A stretch of 64,000 nt of DNA from Methanoregula sp. UBA154 (GTDB taxonomy: Archaea; Halobacteriota; Methanomicrobia; Methanomicrobiales; Methanospirillaceae), in assembly GCA_002502245.1 (NCBI GenBank), contig DAPW01000016.1, positions 10,804 to 74,803 of the forward strand, written 5' to 3'. The notes beneath the pieces are model-generated. The model ran no database searches, was not told the DNA's origin, and saw only the letters and a list, made by a program, of their open reading frames with translations. Positions 42,504-50,807 of this stretch are shown in pieces. The first letter of the stretch is position 1, and each line of letters opens with the position of its first letter. The translations under genes were made by a program, and so were the position numbers.

Positions 42504-43978
42504 CGGAAGCGATTGACCAGCAGGGCCCCGCTATCAAGGTTCAATCGAATATTCCCGATGATATTCAGACATTAAAATTGGCACGAGATGCAGGTGGACT
42601 TGATGATGAGGGTGAAAAGATTTTTCAAGAGTTCCGAAGCAAGTATCCCGAATATTTTTCAGCAGATACACCTTTAGAAAAACAGAAAACGTTTTTTCAA
42701 ACAATCAAGGTTAAACAACGACTTGCCGAGGAAGAAAAAATACAATCTGCACGGAAACTCGACGATACGGTTGTTAAACTTCAGAAAGAACGAGAGACCA
42801 AAGCGAAACAACAAGAATTAAGTAACAAAGCTGTTACGATCCTGAAAACTGGTAAACCAATGGACACGTTCCGCAAGGGTTACTACCTTAACCATTGCGG
42901 TGATGACGAAATATTAAGAGCCATCATCTACGCCAGAGTCCTCCAGTCCAGCCGAACAACGAAAGGTTTGCAGGTATTCATTACAGGGGATAAAGGTAGT
43001 GGGAAGAGTAGCGCGGTGAAGTCAGCCGTGAACCTCATTCCCCCAGAGAAAGTCAGTGAAGGAAGTTTCTCAGACAAAGCCTTTTTTCTGAAACTGGAGA
43101 AAAAAGATAAACCCGTCGTGTATCTGGATGACATCACGCTTACAGAATCTCAGGTTGCGACCATCAAACGCGCAATGACAAATTTTCAGAGAGTTACCGA
43201 ACATAACACAATCGTCGAACATAAGTTAGTGGTGATCGCGATCCCTGCCCGGTCTCTATGGCTTGGTAGTGCAGTATCTGAAACCGGAGACGACCAGCTT
43301 AAAGACAGGTTTCTTACGCTTGGTATCCAGAACAGCCCGGAGAGCGACAAGGAGTATGTCGCTTGGGAATTACAGCGAAGGAAAGAAGGGCGGTCAGAGT
43401 ATGCTATCACCGAAGATGTAAATCTGTCTCGTGCAATGCTTCAGCATATCAACGAACATGAGTTTGTGGTTGCCGGGGTCGACTGGGTCGAGTTTACGTA
43501 CACTTCAGACCGGCGTTTAATCAACATCTGTCTCGACCTGATGGAGGCGAACGCAATCCTTCACTATCATCAACGCGAACACGAAGAGAAAGATGGCGTG
43601 ATTATCGTTCACCCTGTAGCTGATGACCTTAACGCCGCGCTCGACTTCTCAATGTTCAGGTTTACCGATAAAAACGCTGACGGTAGATTGACGAAAGCTG
43701 AGCGAGCATTAGACAATATAATCCAAGATGACATAGGGGGGAGGGCAGAGCAGAATTATTTCGAGACTAGGGTTGTCGAGCTTTTCGGTAAATCCGTTAC
43801 GCGAGTGAGGACTCTTTTGTATGGTCGCAACGGAACCTCACTGAATATTAAAGGCGGATTGTTAGAGAAGGCACCTTGGTATTCGCTGGATGTTGACCAA
43901 GACACCCGCAAGAATGTAATTCGGGTCAAGAAGCACAAGAATAACAACTTCGACCAATTTGCGAGGATAACACCATGA
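42500..43978 (+). CDS. P-loop NTPase, probable element replication ATPase/helicase
   Basis: 492 residues. Residues 1-120 are charged and helical (coiled coil near 'LQKERETKAKQQELSNKAV'). Walker A is 'VFITGDKGSGKSS', Walker B 'VVYLDDI', and 'LKDRFLTLGIQ' could carry the arginine finger. The C-terminal part resembles winged-helix extensions ('KAERALDNIIQDD', 'YFETRVVELFGKSVTRVRTL'). It looks like the helicase/loader or primase-associated ATPase of an archaeal plasmid or provirus; no primase motif is visible. Start ATG 42500; the upstream frame in this ORF is unlikely. Confidence 0.7.
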   Translation: MTEAIDQQGPAIKVQSNIPDDIQTLKLARDAGGLDDEGEKIFQEFRSKYPEYFSADTPLEKQKTFFQTIKVKQRLAEEEKIQSARKLDDTVVKLQKERETKAKQQELSNKAVTILKTGKPMDTFRKGYYLNHCGDDEILRAIIYARVLQSSRTTKGLQVFITGDKGSGKSSAVKSAVNLIPPEKVSEGSFSDKAFFLKLEKKDKPVVYLDDITLTESQVATIKRAMTNFQRVTEHNTIVEHKLVVIAIPARSLWLGSAVSETGDDQLKDRFLTLGIQNSPESDKEYVAWELQRRKEGRSEYAITEDVNLSRAMLQHINEHEFVVAGVDWVEFTYTSDRRLINICLDLMEANAILHYHQREHEEKDGVIIVHPVADDLNAALDFSMFRFTDKNADGRLTKAERALDNIIQDDIGGRAEQNYFETRVVELFGKSVTRVRTLLYGRNGTSLNIKGGLLEKAPWYSLDVDQDTRKNVIRVKKHKNNNFDQFARITP

Positions 43979-44232
43979 AACCTCTCGATAACACCATACA
44001 AACCACCATACCCTACCGAAATAAAAACACCAAGAACATCACAAAACCAAGAGAGAGAGTAATCATTCAAAGTTCGATTCTTGCATTTTACGTTCTTTCA
44101 CTTTTTGAAAAAAAGGTGTTTTTGGTGTTCCTACGTCATAGACCAATGGTGGTCTCATTGTATTGTCATGGTGTTCGCGGTGTTGGGGAAATGTCCCTCT
44201 TCCTGATGGATAAGAGGCATTACGTGAGGTAA
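43975..44232 (+). CDS. small element protein, unknown
   Basis: 85 residues; ATG overlaps the ATPase stop (ATGA). A hydrophobic middle ('IIQSSILAFYVLSLFEKKVF') could be a membrane segment; the rest is basic. No family recognised, and no internal signal confirms expression except coupling. Confidence 0.4.
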   Translation: MKPLDNTIQTTIPYRNKNTKNITKPRERVIIQSSILAFYVLSLFEKKVFLVFLRHRPMVVSLYCHGVRGVGEMSLFLMDKRHYVR

Positions 44233-44238
44233 CAGGAT

Positions 44239-44541
44239 ATGATTAGCACAGCAAACAACGAAACGTGCCAGAAAACCGGAGATATTCCCGGAAAAATTCC
44301 GGACAGGCTGACCAGGGATGATGTACTCAGGCTCAGCTCACATCTTATCCGGTCGCTTCATAAGCGCGTGAACGTTGCCAGGTTCAAGGAACAGAGCTCA
44401 GACAGTGCGAAATTGTCACATATACGAGCCCTAATCGCGGTTCTCCAGGTTTACGGTGCGATCCTGCGAGATGATGAACTTGAGACCCTAAAGCAACGGG
44501 TAGAGGCGCTTGAACGGTTGAAAGGAGATGTTAAACAATGA
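44239..44541 (+). CDS. element protein, helical, unknown
   Basis: 100 residues, ATG preceded by GAGGTAACAG. 'LTRDDVLRLSSHLIRSLHKR' and 'LSHIRALIAVLQVYGAILRD' are amphipathic helices ending in a coiled-coil-like 'ELETLKQRVEALERL'. Similar short helical proteins occur in archaeal proviruses. Overlaps the next gene by 4 bases. Confidence 0.7.
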   Translation: MISTANNETCQKTGDIPGKIPDRLTRDDVLRLSSHLIRSLHKRVNVARFKEQSSDSAKLSHIRALIAVLQVYGAILRDDELETLKQRVEALERLKGDVKQ

Positions 44542-45101
44542 CTGTAACAGGTGGAACGCTCACAAAAAAAGTAGAGAAGATGCTTGAATCGCTCACACCG
44601 GTCGAGAAAGCCCGGTACATGTCCGGGGAGTGGTGGAGGCTTGCCGATGAATTTTCGACAGGGAAAAACGTCACAGCCCTAGAGAAGGATCTCAAAACCA
44701 TCGAAGACCGGTATATTTTATCAATGGGTGCGGTTGATTTCATCCGGTACCATCAGGAACGATATAAACTCGACATAAGGGAATGGGGCGCGCGGTTTAT
44801 CCACACATACCTTGCCGGTCTTGAACAGCAGTATACGCTCATCAGTTTGCTTCTTGCCGAGATGGAGGATCGCGCCATGATAAATGAGATGAAGATACCT
44901 GATGAGGTCAAAGAAGACCCGCTATGGAAATACGAGCACGAAACGTCCCGGCGGCTGATAGCGGTTCTTGAGGAGCGGCAGCGTTCCATCGCGAAAGAGA
45001 TTAAAGACTGTCTTGCTGCGGATTTCTGGGAGATCCGTAACCTACCCCGCCCGGTGATAGAACTAAGACCCGATCCCGTGTATATAATCGGCTCTCAGTG
45101 A
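44538..45101 (+). CDS. element protein, helical, unknown
   Basis: 187 residues with an all-helical pattern: 'PVEKARYMSGEWWRLADEFS', 'QQYTLISLLLAEMEDRAMIN', 'HETSRRLIAVLEERQRSIAK'. Overlaps the preceding gene as ATGA. No catalytic motif, signal or membrane segment. Possibly a structural or regulatory protein of the element. Confidence 0.7.
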   Translation: MTVTGGTLTKKVEKMLESLTPVEKARYMSGEWWRLADEFSTGKNVTALEKDLKTIEDRYILSMGAVDFIRYHQERYKLDIREWGARFIHTYLAGLEQQYTLISLLLAEMEDRAMINEMKIPDEVKEDPLWKYEHETSRRLIAVLEERQRSIAKEIKDCLAADFWEIRNLPRPVIELRPDPVYIIGSQ

Positions 45102-45356
45102 AATACATATCTTCCTAAAAATTCGTCAAACCTGCGATGAACTAACTAAACGCTGGCGAATCAGTGAGGCTCTCTTAACCTGTCCAAGCGGTTAAATCTT
45201 GTTACACACGTATTGCATGTTAACACCGACAGCAGACCGCGCCAGTTGGATTTTTTGACGTTTCTCTACTCTGATAGGGAAATTAAAGGGGTAGTAAAAA
45301 AAGGGAGCTGTGGAAGGGATCTTACTGTACGGAATTTTTCATTTGCCCAAGACCGA

Positions 45357-46283
45357 TTAATCCACGTAGTCGATAATTTTCTGGGCTGGGTAATATCTAA
45401 TTTGATACACCTCTCCTCCTTTACTAACACGTAATGCATATACATTTCCGCCTTGATTACTCCATGTCCCATGCTCTTCGATTGAATCTCTTGAATTTGG
45501 ATAGTAAAATTTTACCGAATAAGTACCATCAGCTCTAAACTGATATTCATCGACCGCAATTTTCGAATTATAAAGCTCCTCACGAATCGTCCAAACGCCA
45601 ATTATCGGATCTTGTGTTGACACTGCTGACGTGACCTGACTCATGGGCTGGAGCGTGCCGTATCCCTGTGTCGTCTGTCCCGGTACGACATAGACCGAGC
45701 CCTCGTAATCATAGTACCCGCTCATCGTCAGCCGGAGTATATGGTTTCCCGCCGGTATGCCGCTCACTTTACCTGGTGTTGTTCCTAAATAGTTGCCATC
45801 GATCAGGATACTGGCGCCATTTGGGTTTGAGTATACCATCACACTGCCGGTTGTTTCGGTTTCCTCAACAGGGACTGTCGGGTTTGAAGTTGTTATTATC
45901 CCAACGGGTGTCTGCGTGGCGGCAATGGTTATCAGTGTGGTGGCAGGGTGTATCCCAGGGCGATAAAATTTATTATCAAGATTATCTGCAAAAGCAATTG
46001 TATCGGTTTTAGGGTCATAAATAAATGATTGTCCCCCACTGGGAACTGAATATTCGTTCTCTCTGATTTTTATCCATGTGCCTTCAGCATTTTCGAAATT
46101 AAAGACATTAACAATAATTCGTCCATCGGCAAAAAAATTGAGAGTACCCAATGTAGTACCATTGTAAACATCTGGGACAACCCAAATCCCGACGATTGGG
46201 TCAACTGATGTTTTATTTTCACCAAAACACCCGGCAGTTATCAGAGTTCCAACTAGTAAAACAATAAAAAGGAGATATTTCAT
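45357..46283 (-). CDS. PEGA-domain lipoprotein with duplicated flanking domain
   Basis: 308 residues. Signal peptide ends at lipobox TAGC (Cys near 19). A central PEGA domain reads 'GSVMVYSNPNGASILIDGNY' and 'LRLTMSGYYDYEGSVYVVPG'. It is flanked by two related beta-rich units: 'DPIVGIWVVPDVYNGTTLGT...FADGRI' (about 28-90) and 'DPIIGVWTIREELYNSKIAV...RADGTY' (about 225-300). PEGA proteins sit at archaeal cell surfaces and may bind envelope parts. Codon and base use are AT-rich, like the adjoining element. Confidence 0.85.
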   Translation of the reverse strand: MKYLLFIVLLVGTLITAGCFGENKTSVDPIVGIWVVPDVYNGTTLGTLNFFADGRIIVNVFNFENAEGTWIKIRENEYSVPSGGQSFIYDPKTDTIAFADNLDNKFYRPGIHPATTLITIAATQTPVGIITTSNPTVPVEETETTGSVMVYSNPNGASILIDGNYLGTTPGKVSGIPAGNHILRLTMSGYYDYEGSVYVVPGQTTQGYGTLQPMSQVTSAVSTQDPIIGVWTIREELYNSKIAVDEYQFRADGTYSVKFYYPNSRDSIEEHGTWSNQGGNVYALRVSKGGEVYQIRYYPAQKIIDYVD

Positions 46284-46370
46284 ATCGCGTGCCTTTCATT
46301 TGTTTGACGATAAATGTTCTTATGTGACGACCCATGCAAAGTCATCGCTCATCCGCATTGATGGCAGAAC

Positions 46371-46402
46371 CCTGCCCTGCGTTTCTGTTGGTGTTTCTCT
46401 CT
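46371..46402 (+). repeat. direct repeat, left copy, flanking the zinc-ribbon membrane gene
   Basis: CCTGCGTTTCTGTTGGTGTT followed by TCTCT; the same sequence with few changes (CCCGCGTTTCTGTTGGCGTT, then TCTCT) occurs at 47091-47122 in the same direction, about 720 bases away. Confidence 0.65.
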
Positions 46403-46513
46403 ATATTTTGTCAGCCAGAGAAGCTCATTGGAGTTTCGCATTCCCGGTAAATAGCACATCGACAGATTTATTGTTCTATCGTTATCTACGATTATTTAAG
46501 GGAGAAAACAGCA

Positions 46514-47065
46514 ATGGCGAAATTCTGTCCTGAATGTGCACATCCAATAAGTGATAATAGTCTGCCGTTCTGCGCAAAATGCGGAGCTAAACTTCCCACG
46601 ACTTCAGCAGAAGCGCAACCATCAGCAATCCAATCAACAGTAACGTCGCAATCACGGATTTCTACTCAAAACGAGAAAGATAAATTCGATCGGAATTCTG
46701 TAATTAAGGTAATTTTACTCGTTTTTGTGGGATCGTTAATATTGTTCATGGTGATTCTTCCTTTCGCCTACAACAACTTTGATTTGAGTTTTTCTTCCCT
46801 TACGGGTTACCAAGTTAGAGTGATTTATCCTGGACAATGGACAGGTGGATATGCTGTTGACAATTCAGCATTAACCTACATTACTGGATCAGGTACAAGG
46901 ACGTATGATGTTCAAACTCCCACGGTAATAGTTGCTATTGCTGCGAAAAAGGAAGATACCTCATCACAACGTCTTACTGTTCAGATTTTGAAGGGGGGGA
47001 AAGTAATTAAATCTGACTTTACTGATGCCCCGAAGGGTACGATCGCGAGCGTTTACCAGATATAA
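46514..47065 (+). CDS. zinc-ribbon membrane protein
   Basis: 183 residues. N-terminal CPEC/CAKC zinc ribbon ('MAKFCPECAHPISDNSLPFC'), a Ser/Thr/Gln linker, one membrane helix ('VILLVFVGSLILFMVILPFA'), and an outside beta domain with 'YQVRVIYPGQWTGGYAVD'. Common archaeal envelope architecture with unknown role. GGGAG precedes the ATG. Direct repeats flank it. Confidence 0.8.
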   Translation: MAKFCPECAHPISDNSLPFCAKCGAKLPTTSAEAQPSAIQSTVTSQSRISTQNEKDKFDRNSVIKVILLVFVGSLILFMVILPFAYNNFDLSFSSLTGYQVRVIYPGQWTGGYAVDNSALTYITGSGTRTYDVQTPTVIVAIAAKKEDTSSQRLTVQILKGGKVIKSDFTDAPKGTIASVYQI

Positions 47066-47516
47066 CTTTTTTTTAATTCCTGTTCCCGAAGCCCCGCCCC
47101 GCGTTTCTGTTGGCGTTTCTCTGTGCCGATTGGATAAACGATGAGGACAAATGAAAATAACCCCTGTTTTGATAGTATGAATTGACTGGTCAATATCTCC
47201 CGAACAACTATCCAAAAACTATAATATTGCCTTATTGATCTGAACACGCCCTCATTATGGATTAGGCTTCGATTGCCAAAATAAGCCCGTCTTGAAACTT
47301 TGCGCAGAATATCTGTTTTTTACCATCATACATTCAAAACTTTTTTTTCCAAAAGAAAAAATTCAAAATAGCTCCCCCCCTTTACAATAATAATTCTCAC
47401 TCTCTGCAGGTCCCGTTTTGATTCTTTGTTTTTCCGAGTGTTCCAGTCTGTCTTGTCAGGGGCAGTCTTAACCTGTGCCAATGCAGTTATTACCGATGCG
47501 GTAAACGTGTATAGCA
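47066..47516. other. AT-rich intergenic region upstream of orc1/cdc6; candidate replication origin
   Basis: 451 bases. Archaeal origins commonly lie next to orc1/cdc6. Here there are A/T tracts, an inverted TTTTCC-aaa-AGAAAA-like element (about 47345-47360), a C7 run (47376-47382), and TTACC-gatgc-GGTAA (47492-47506) just before the gene. No textbook origin recognition box was found by eye, so this is positional evidence. It also contains the right copy of the direct repeat. Confidence 0.35.
47091..47122 (+). repeat. direct repeat, right copy
   Basis: Second copy of the CGTTTCTGTTGG(T/C)GTTTCTCT repeat (see 46371). Together they bracket the 46514-47065 gene. Confidence 0.65.
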
Positions 47517-48650
47517 ATGAAGAAGAACCTGCTGATGTGGGACGAATCACTCTTCCGCGACCCGGATGTGCTGGAGATCGACTACGTTCCTGAGCAGTTC
47601 GAGTTCCGGGATACCCAGATGCGCGAGCTCGCGTTCCAGATCCGGCCCGGTCTCCGTGGAGGCAGGCCGCTCAATACAGTCTGCAAGGGCCTGCCGGGTA
47701 CGGGAAAGACCACGAGCATCAAGAAACTCTTTGCCGAGATTGAGGAGACCACAAAGAAACTCGTGCCGGTCTATATCAACTGCCAGATCGACAACACCAA
47801 GTTTGCCATTGTATCTCAGATCTATAAGAAGCTCTCCGGTCACCTCCCCCCTTCATCCGGGACCTCGTTCAAGCAGGTATTCGATGCGGTTGCCCGCATC
47901 CTCGTCAAGGAGGATATCGTGCTCCTCGTCACGCTCGATGATGCGAACTACCTCCTGTACGAAAACGAGATCAACAAGGTGCTCTATACCCTTCTCCGCT
48001 CGCACGAGACATATGAAGGAACCCGCATCGGCGTGATTGTGATCATCAGCGATATGGATGTCGACCTCTCGCGGGCGGTGGATGCCCGGGTAGCTTCGGT
48101 GTTCCGGCCTACAGAGATCTACTTCCCCCCCTACAGCGATGAGGAGATCCGCGAGATTATGAAAGTCCGCGTGGTCCAGGGGCTGTTCCCCGGTGTCCTT
48201 TCTGACGAACTGCTCGACCTTGTCGTCCGGCAGACAACGGTCAGCGGGGACCTCCGTGTGGGTATCGACCTCCTGAAGCGGGCAGCGCTGTCTGCGGAAC
48301 GGGCTGCCCGGCGCAGTATTGAGCGGGAGGATATCTGCGGGGCCTACGAGATCTCGAAATACCTGCACCTGAACTATACGACCAGGACGCTCAAGGACGA
48401 GGAGCGCCTTGTCCTGCGGTCACTTGCAGAACGGAGTTTAAAAGAGCATGAGATGAATGCAGGGGATGTGTACAAGGAGATCAAGGAATCGGATACTATC
48501 GGGTATACCCGGTTTTACGAGATCGTCAAGAAAATGGACGCCATGCGCCTTATAAACCTGCAATACCGGGAAGGAAAAGGCAGGACCCGGATCATTACGC
48601 TCAGGTATGATCCGGAGAAGGTGCTCGAATACCTCAGAGAGCGCCACTAA
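47517..48650 (+). CDS. cdc6: ORC1-type DNA replication protein
   Basis: 377 residues. AAA+ module with Walker A 'CKGLPGTGKTTSIKKLFAEI' (58-66), Walker B 'LLVTLDDANYLLYENEINKV', sensor 2 'GDLRVGIDLLKRAALSAERA', and a C-terminal winged helix ('TIGYTRFYEIVKKMDAMRLI'). It marks replication origins and loads MCM. 70 bases separate it from mch on the same strand. Confidence 0.95.
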   Translation: MKKNLLMWDESLFRDPDVLEIDYVPEQFEFRDTQMRELAFQIRPGLRGGRPLNTVCKGLPGTGKTTSIKKLFAEIEETTKKLVPVYINCQIDNTKFAIVSQIYKKLSGHLPPSSGTSFKQVFDAVARILVKEDIVLLVTLDDANYLLYENEINKVLYTLLRSHETYEGTRIGVIVIISDMDVDLSRAVDARVASVFRPTEIYFPPYSDEEIREIMKVRVVQGLFPGVLSDELLDLVVRQTTVSGDLRVGIDLLKRAALSAERAARRSIEREDICGAYEISKYLHLNYTTRTLKDEERLVLRSLAERSLKEHEMNAGDVYKEIKESDTIGYTRFYEIVKKMDAMRLINLQYREGKGRTRIITLRYDPEKVLEYLRERH

Positions 48651-48660
48651 CCCACGTCGC

Positions 48661-48677
48661 AATATTTCAAAAATATT
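48661..48677 (+). promoter_or_regulatory. palindromic AT-rich promoter element of mch
   Basis: AATATTTCAAAAATATT has 7-base inverted arms and lies 44-60 bases before the mch ATG, so it probably contains the TATA box. Confidence 0.45.
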
Positions 48678-48720
48678 ATCTATCCCAAACCCCTCATCTA
48701 TGATGCAGGGGTTTTCTTTC

Positions 48721-49668
48721 ATGTTAAGTGTAAACGAACTGGCACTCGAGATATTTGATAACCTGGCCGACCTGGCCGAGGAATTCAATTGCGCATACCA
48801 CGAACTGGACAATGGCGCCCGCATTGTTGACTGCGGCGTGAGCACCCGGGGCGGCTACGCGGCCGGCAGAGCTTTTACCGAGATATGCATGGGCGGCCTT
48901 GGGGAGGTCAACTTCCGCATGGGGCATATCAGGGATTTCCCGATGCCGTTCATTGAAGTAGCAACCGATTTCCCGGCCATCTCATGCCTTGGTGCCCAGA
49001 AAGCCGGGTGGACCGTGAAGGTTGGCAACTATTTTGCCATGGGAAGCGGCCCTGCGCGGGCACTTTCCCTCAAGCCCAAGCACACCTATGAGGTCATTGA
49101 ATATGAGGACGATTTCGACTGTGCCGTGATCTGTCTTGAGAGCGACCATCTCCCGAACGCTGAGGTTATGACCAAAATCGCAGAGGAATGCCATATAGAT
49201 GTCGCGAATGTCTGCGCCGTGGTTGCACCGACATCATCCATCGTCGGTTCGATCCAGGTGTCAGGACGCTGTGTTGAGACTGCGATCTACAAGCTCAATG
49301 AGCTCGGGTTTGACACGAAAAAGGTCATCGCTGCAATGGGGACCGCACCGATCCCGCCCGTCCGAGGACCCAAACTCGCAATGGGTGTGACAAACGACGC
49401 CACCATCTATCACGGCAGGATCAACCTGACCCTCAAAGCACCCGAGATCAAGGATTACCTCGAAAAGATTCCGAGCAACAAGTCCAAGGGTTACGGCAAA
49501 CCCTTCAACGACATCTTCAAGGAAGCGGGGTATGACTTCTACAAGATTGATACCGCACTCTTCTCACCTGCAGAGGTTATTATCAACGAGCTCACGTCGG
49601 GCGATGTGTACCATGTCGGTGCCGTGAACCCTGATGTGGTCCTGAAGTCATTCGGGCTGATGAAGTAA
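48721..49668 (+). CDS. mch: methenyltetrahydromethanopterin cyclohydrolase
   Basis: 315 residues, the normal length. 'MLSVNELALEIFDNLADLAE' aligns with the usual start; 'DCGVSTRGGYAAGRAFTEIC', 'DFPAISCLGAQKAGWTVKVG' and 'AMGTAPIPPVRGPKLAMGVT' are family signatures. It converts formyl- to methenyl-H4MPT in the CO2-reduction pathway of methanogenesis. In-frame ATGs at 48700 and 48703 would add residues not found in the family. Confidence 0.97.
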   Translation: MLSVNELALEIFDNLADLAEEFNCAYHELDNGARIVDCGVSTRGGYAAGRAFTEICMGGLGEVNFRMGHIRDFPMPFIEVATDFPAISCLGAQKAGWTVKVGNYFAMGSGPARALSLKPKHTYEVIEYEDDFDCAVICLESDHLPNAEVMTKIAEECHIDVANVCAVVAPTSSIVGSIQVSGRCVETAIYKLNELGFDTKKVIAAMGTAPIPPVRGPKLAMGVTNDATIYHGRINLTLKAPEIKDYLEKIPSNKSKGYGKPFNDIFKEAGYDFYKIDTALFSPAEVIINELTSGDVYHVGAVNPDVVLKSFGLMK

Positions 49669-50168
49669 CGGCAGCCCGGTAATAATCTTTTTTTGTTGTT
49701 TTTATTATCCCGATTGTTGTGAAAACGTTCAGGGAATAGTTACTCCAAAGAACCCATTCTTTTCACAAGATTACCTGCACACAAGGTAAAGTACATTACC
49801 GGATCCCGGACTCCCCTGGGTCTTGCGATAGTATAACATTTACTTCTTGAATATGATCACATTCTTGGATTATCTCATACAGAAGGGGGTGGAGGCGACA
49901 CTTCTGGCAGCCCCCGGAAGCGCTCAGGAATTTCATCGTAAATCCTTTGAGAATCAAACAGGTGTTGATGGGCTCTTGCTCAGAACCACTTCGGGATTAT
50001 TCCGTCACCTCCGACCTTAACCCGATCTTATTTCGCACACAGGCAATTCGCATGAGGGTGCCTCTGAAAAGCCCTGATGCAGGGAGCCAATACAGACTGA
50101 AACTGCTGATAGTCATAGTTCAGGAGTGAATCGTAAAATCCATACCCATTTTAACAAAGCAGAAATTA
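49669..50168. other. intergenic region after mch
   Basis: 500 bases between convergent genes. A T-run (49687-49693) soon after the mch stop could terminate transcription. A 60-codon plus-strand frame (49947-50129) has no supporting features. I recognise no RNA gene. Confidence 0.5.
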
Positions 50169-50807
50169 TTACGCTGTTTTTTTCCTTGAAAGTACATACG
50201 GGATGATGACGAGGACGACAAGGAGTACAGCCATGAACTGCAGGAAAAAAAACAGGAGTTGTTCACGGGTTTCGTCATAGAACCGCAGATCGAAGGAATA
50301 GGACCGGTTCCACTGGACAAGGGTCGAATTATCGCCGAGCCGGGTCACGTCAGCCCCGGTACTCAGGCCAGCCATAAGCGGGTTCCGTACATCGAACGCC
50401 TGAGGGATTGTCACCGTTACGTTGTAAGCCTTATCAAAAACTCCCTGAAGGTGATTGTCCCGGAGGGGTGCGATGTACGAAACGGTATAATTCCCCTTTG
50501 GGAAGGTGATGACCTGAGGACGGCCCCACGGGGTGCTCTGGTTGAACTCAGCCGGAGCACCATCTGCCGTGAGGTGCACATCACCTGCCGCAAGGGGTAC
50601 GTTCTCCCCCATGAATCCGATATCCGCAAATTCATACCGGGTGGAGTCGTGGATCTCAATAGAGGCCTGGTACGCCGTTCCATTGGGGAAGATCCGGTAA
50701 TCGGCTGACAGGGCTCCTGCGGGAGGAGCCACAGCCAGCAGGATTACAAGTGCAGCGCAGAGAGCAGCGAGGGCAGGTCGGCGTTGATCTCGATCGGGGG
50801 TTCGCAT
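50169..50807 (-). CDS. DUF5803-like membrane protein
   Basis: 212 residues. Signal peptide ('LAALCAALVILLAVAPPAGA'), an exposed beta-rich domain ('IEIHDSTRYEFADIGFMGEN', 'GRPQVITFPKGNYTVSYIAP'), and a C-terminal membrane helix ('LFFFLQFMAVLLVVLVIIPY') ending in basic residues. The layout matches the archaeal DUF5803 proteins, function unknown. GGTGATC precedes the ATG, which lies inside the 3' end of thrC (64-base overlap), implying coupling. Confidence 0.75.
   Translation of the reverse strand: MRTPDRDQRRPALAALCAALVILLAVAPPAGALSADYRIFPNGTAYQASIEIHDSTRYEFADIGFMGENVPLAAGDVHLTADGAPAEFNQSTPWGRPQVITFPKGNYTVSYIAPLRDNHLQGVFDKAYNVTVTIPQAFDVRNPLMAGLSTGADVTRLGDNSTLVQWNRSYSFDLRFYDETREQLLFFFLQFMAVLLVVLVIIPYVLSRKKTA

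Larger units (their letters stand above)
40301..45101. mobile_element. integrated genetic element (integrase to 187-residue gene); ends not mapped
   Basis: A compact block of small, often overlapping genes begins with a tyrosine integrase and includes a ribbon-helix-helix regulator, a P-loop ATPase probably used for replication, and proteins without host-type functions. The DNA is visibly richer in A and T than flanking genes. Neighbours apgM and orc1/cdc6 are ordinary chromosomal genes. Exact att sites were not found by eye; the limits given are the outermost element genes. Confidence 0.7.
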
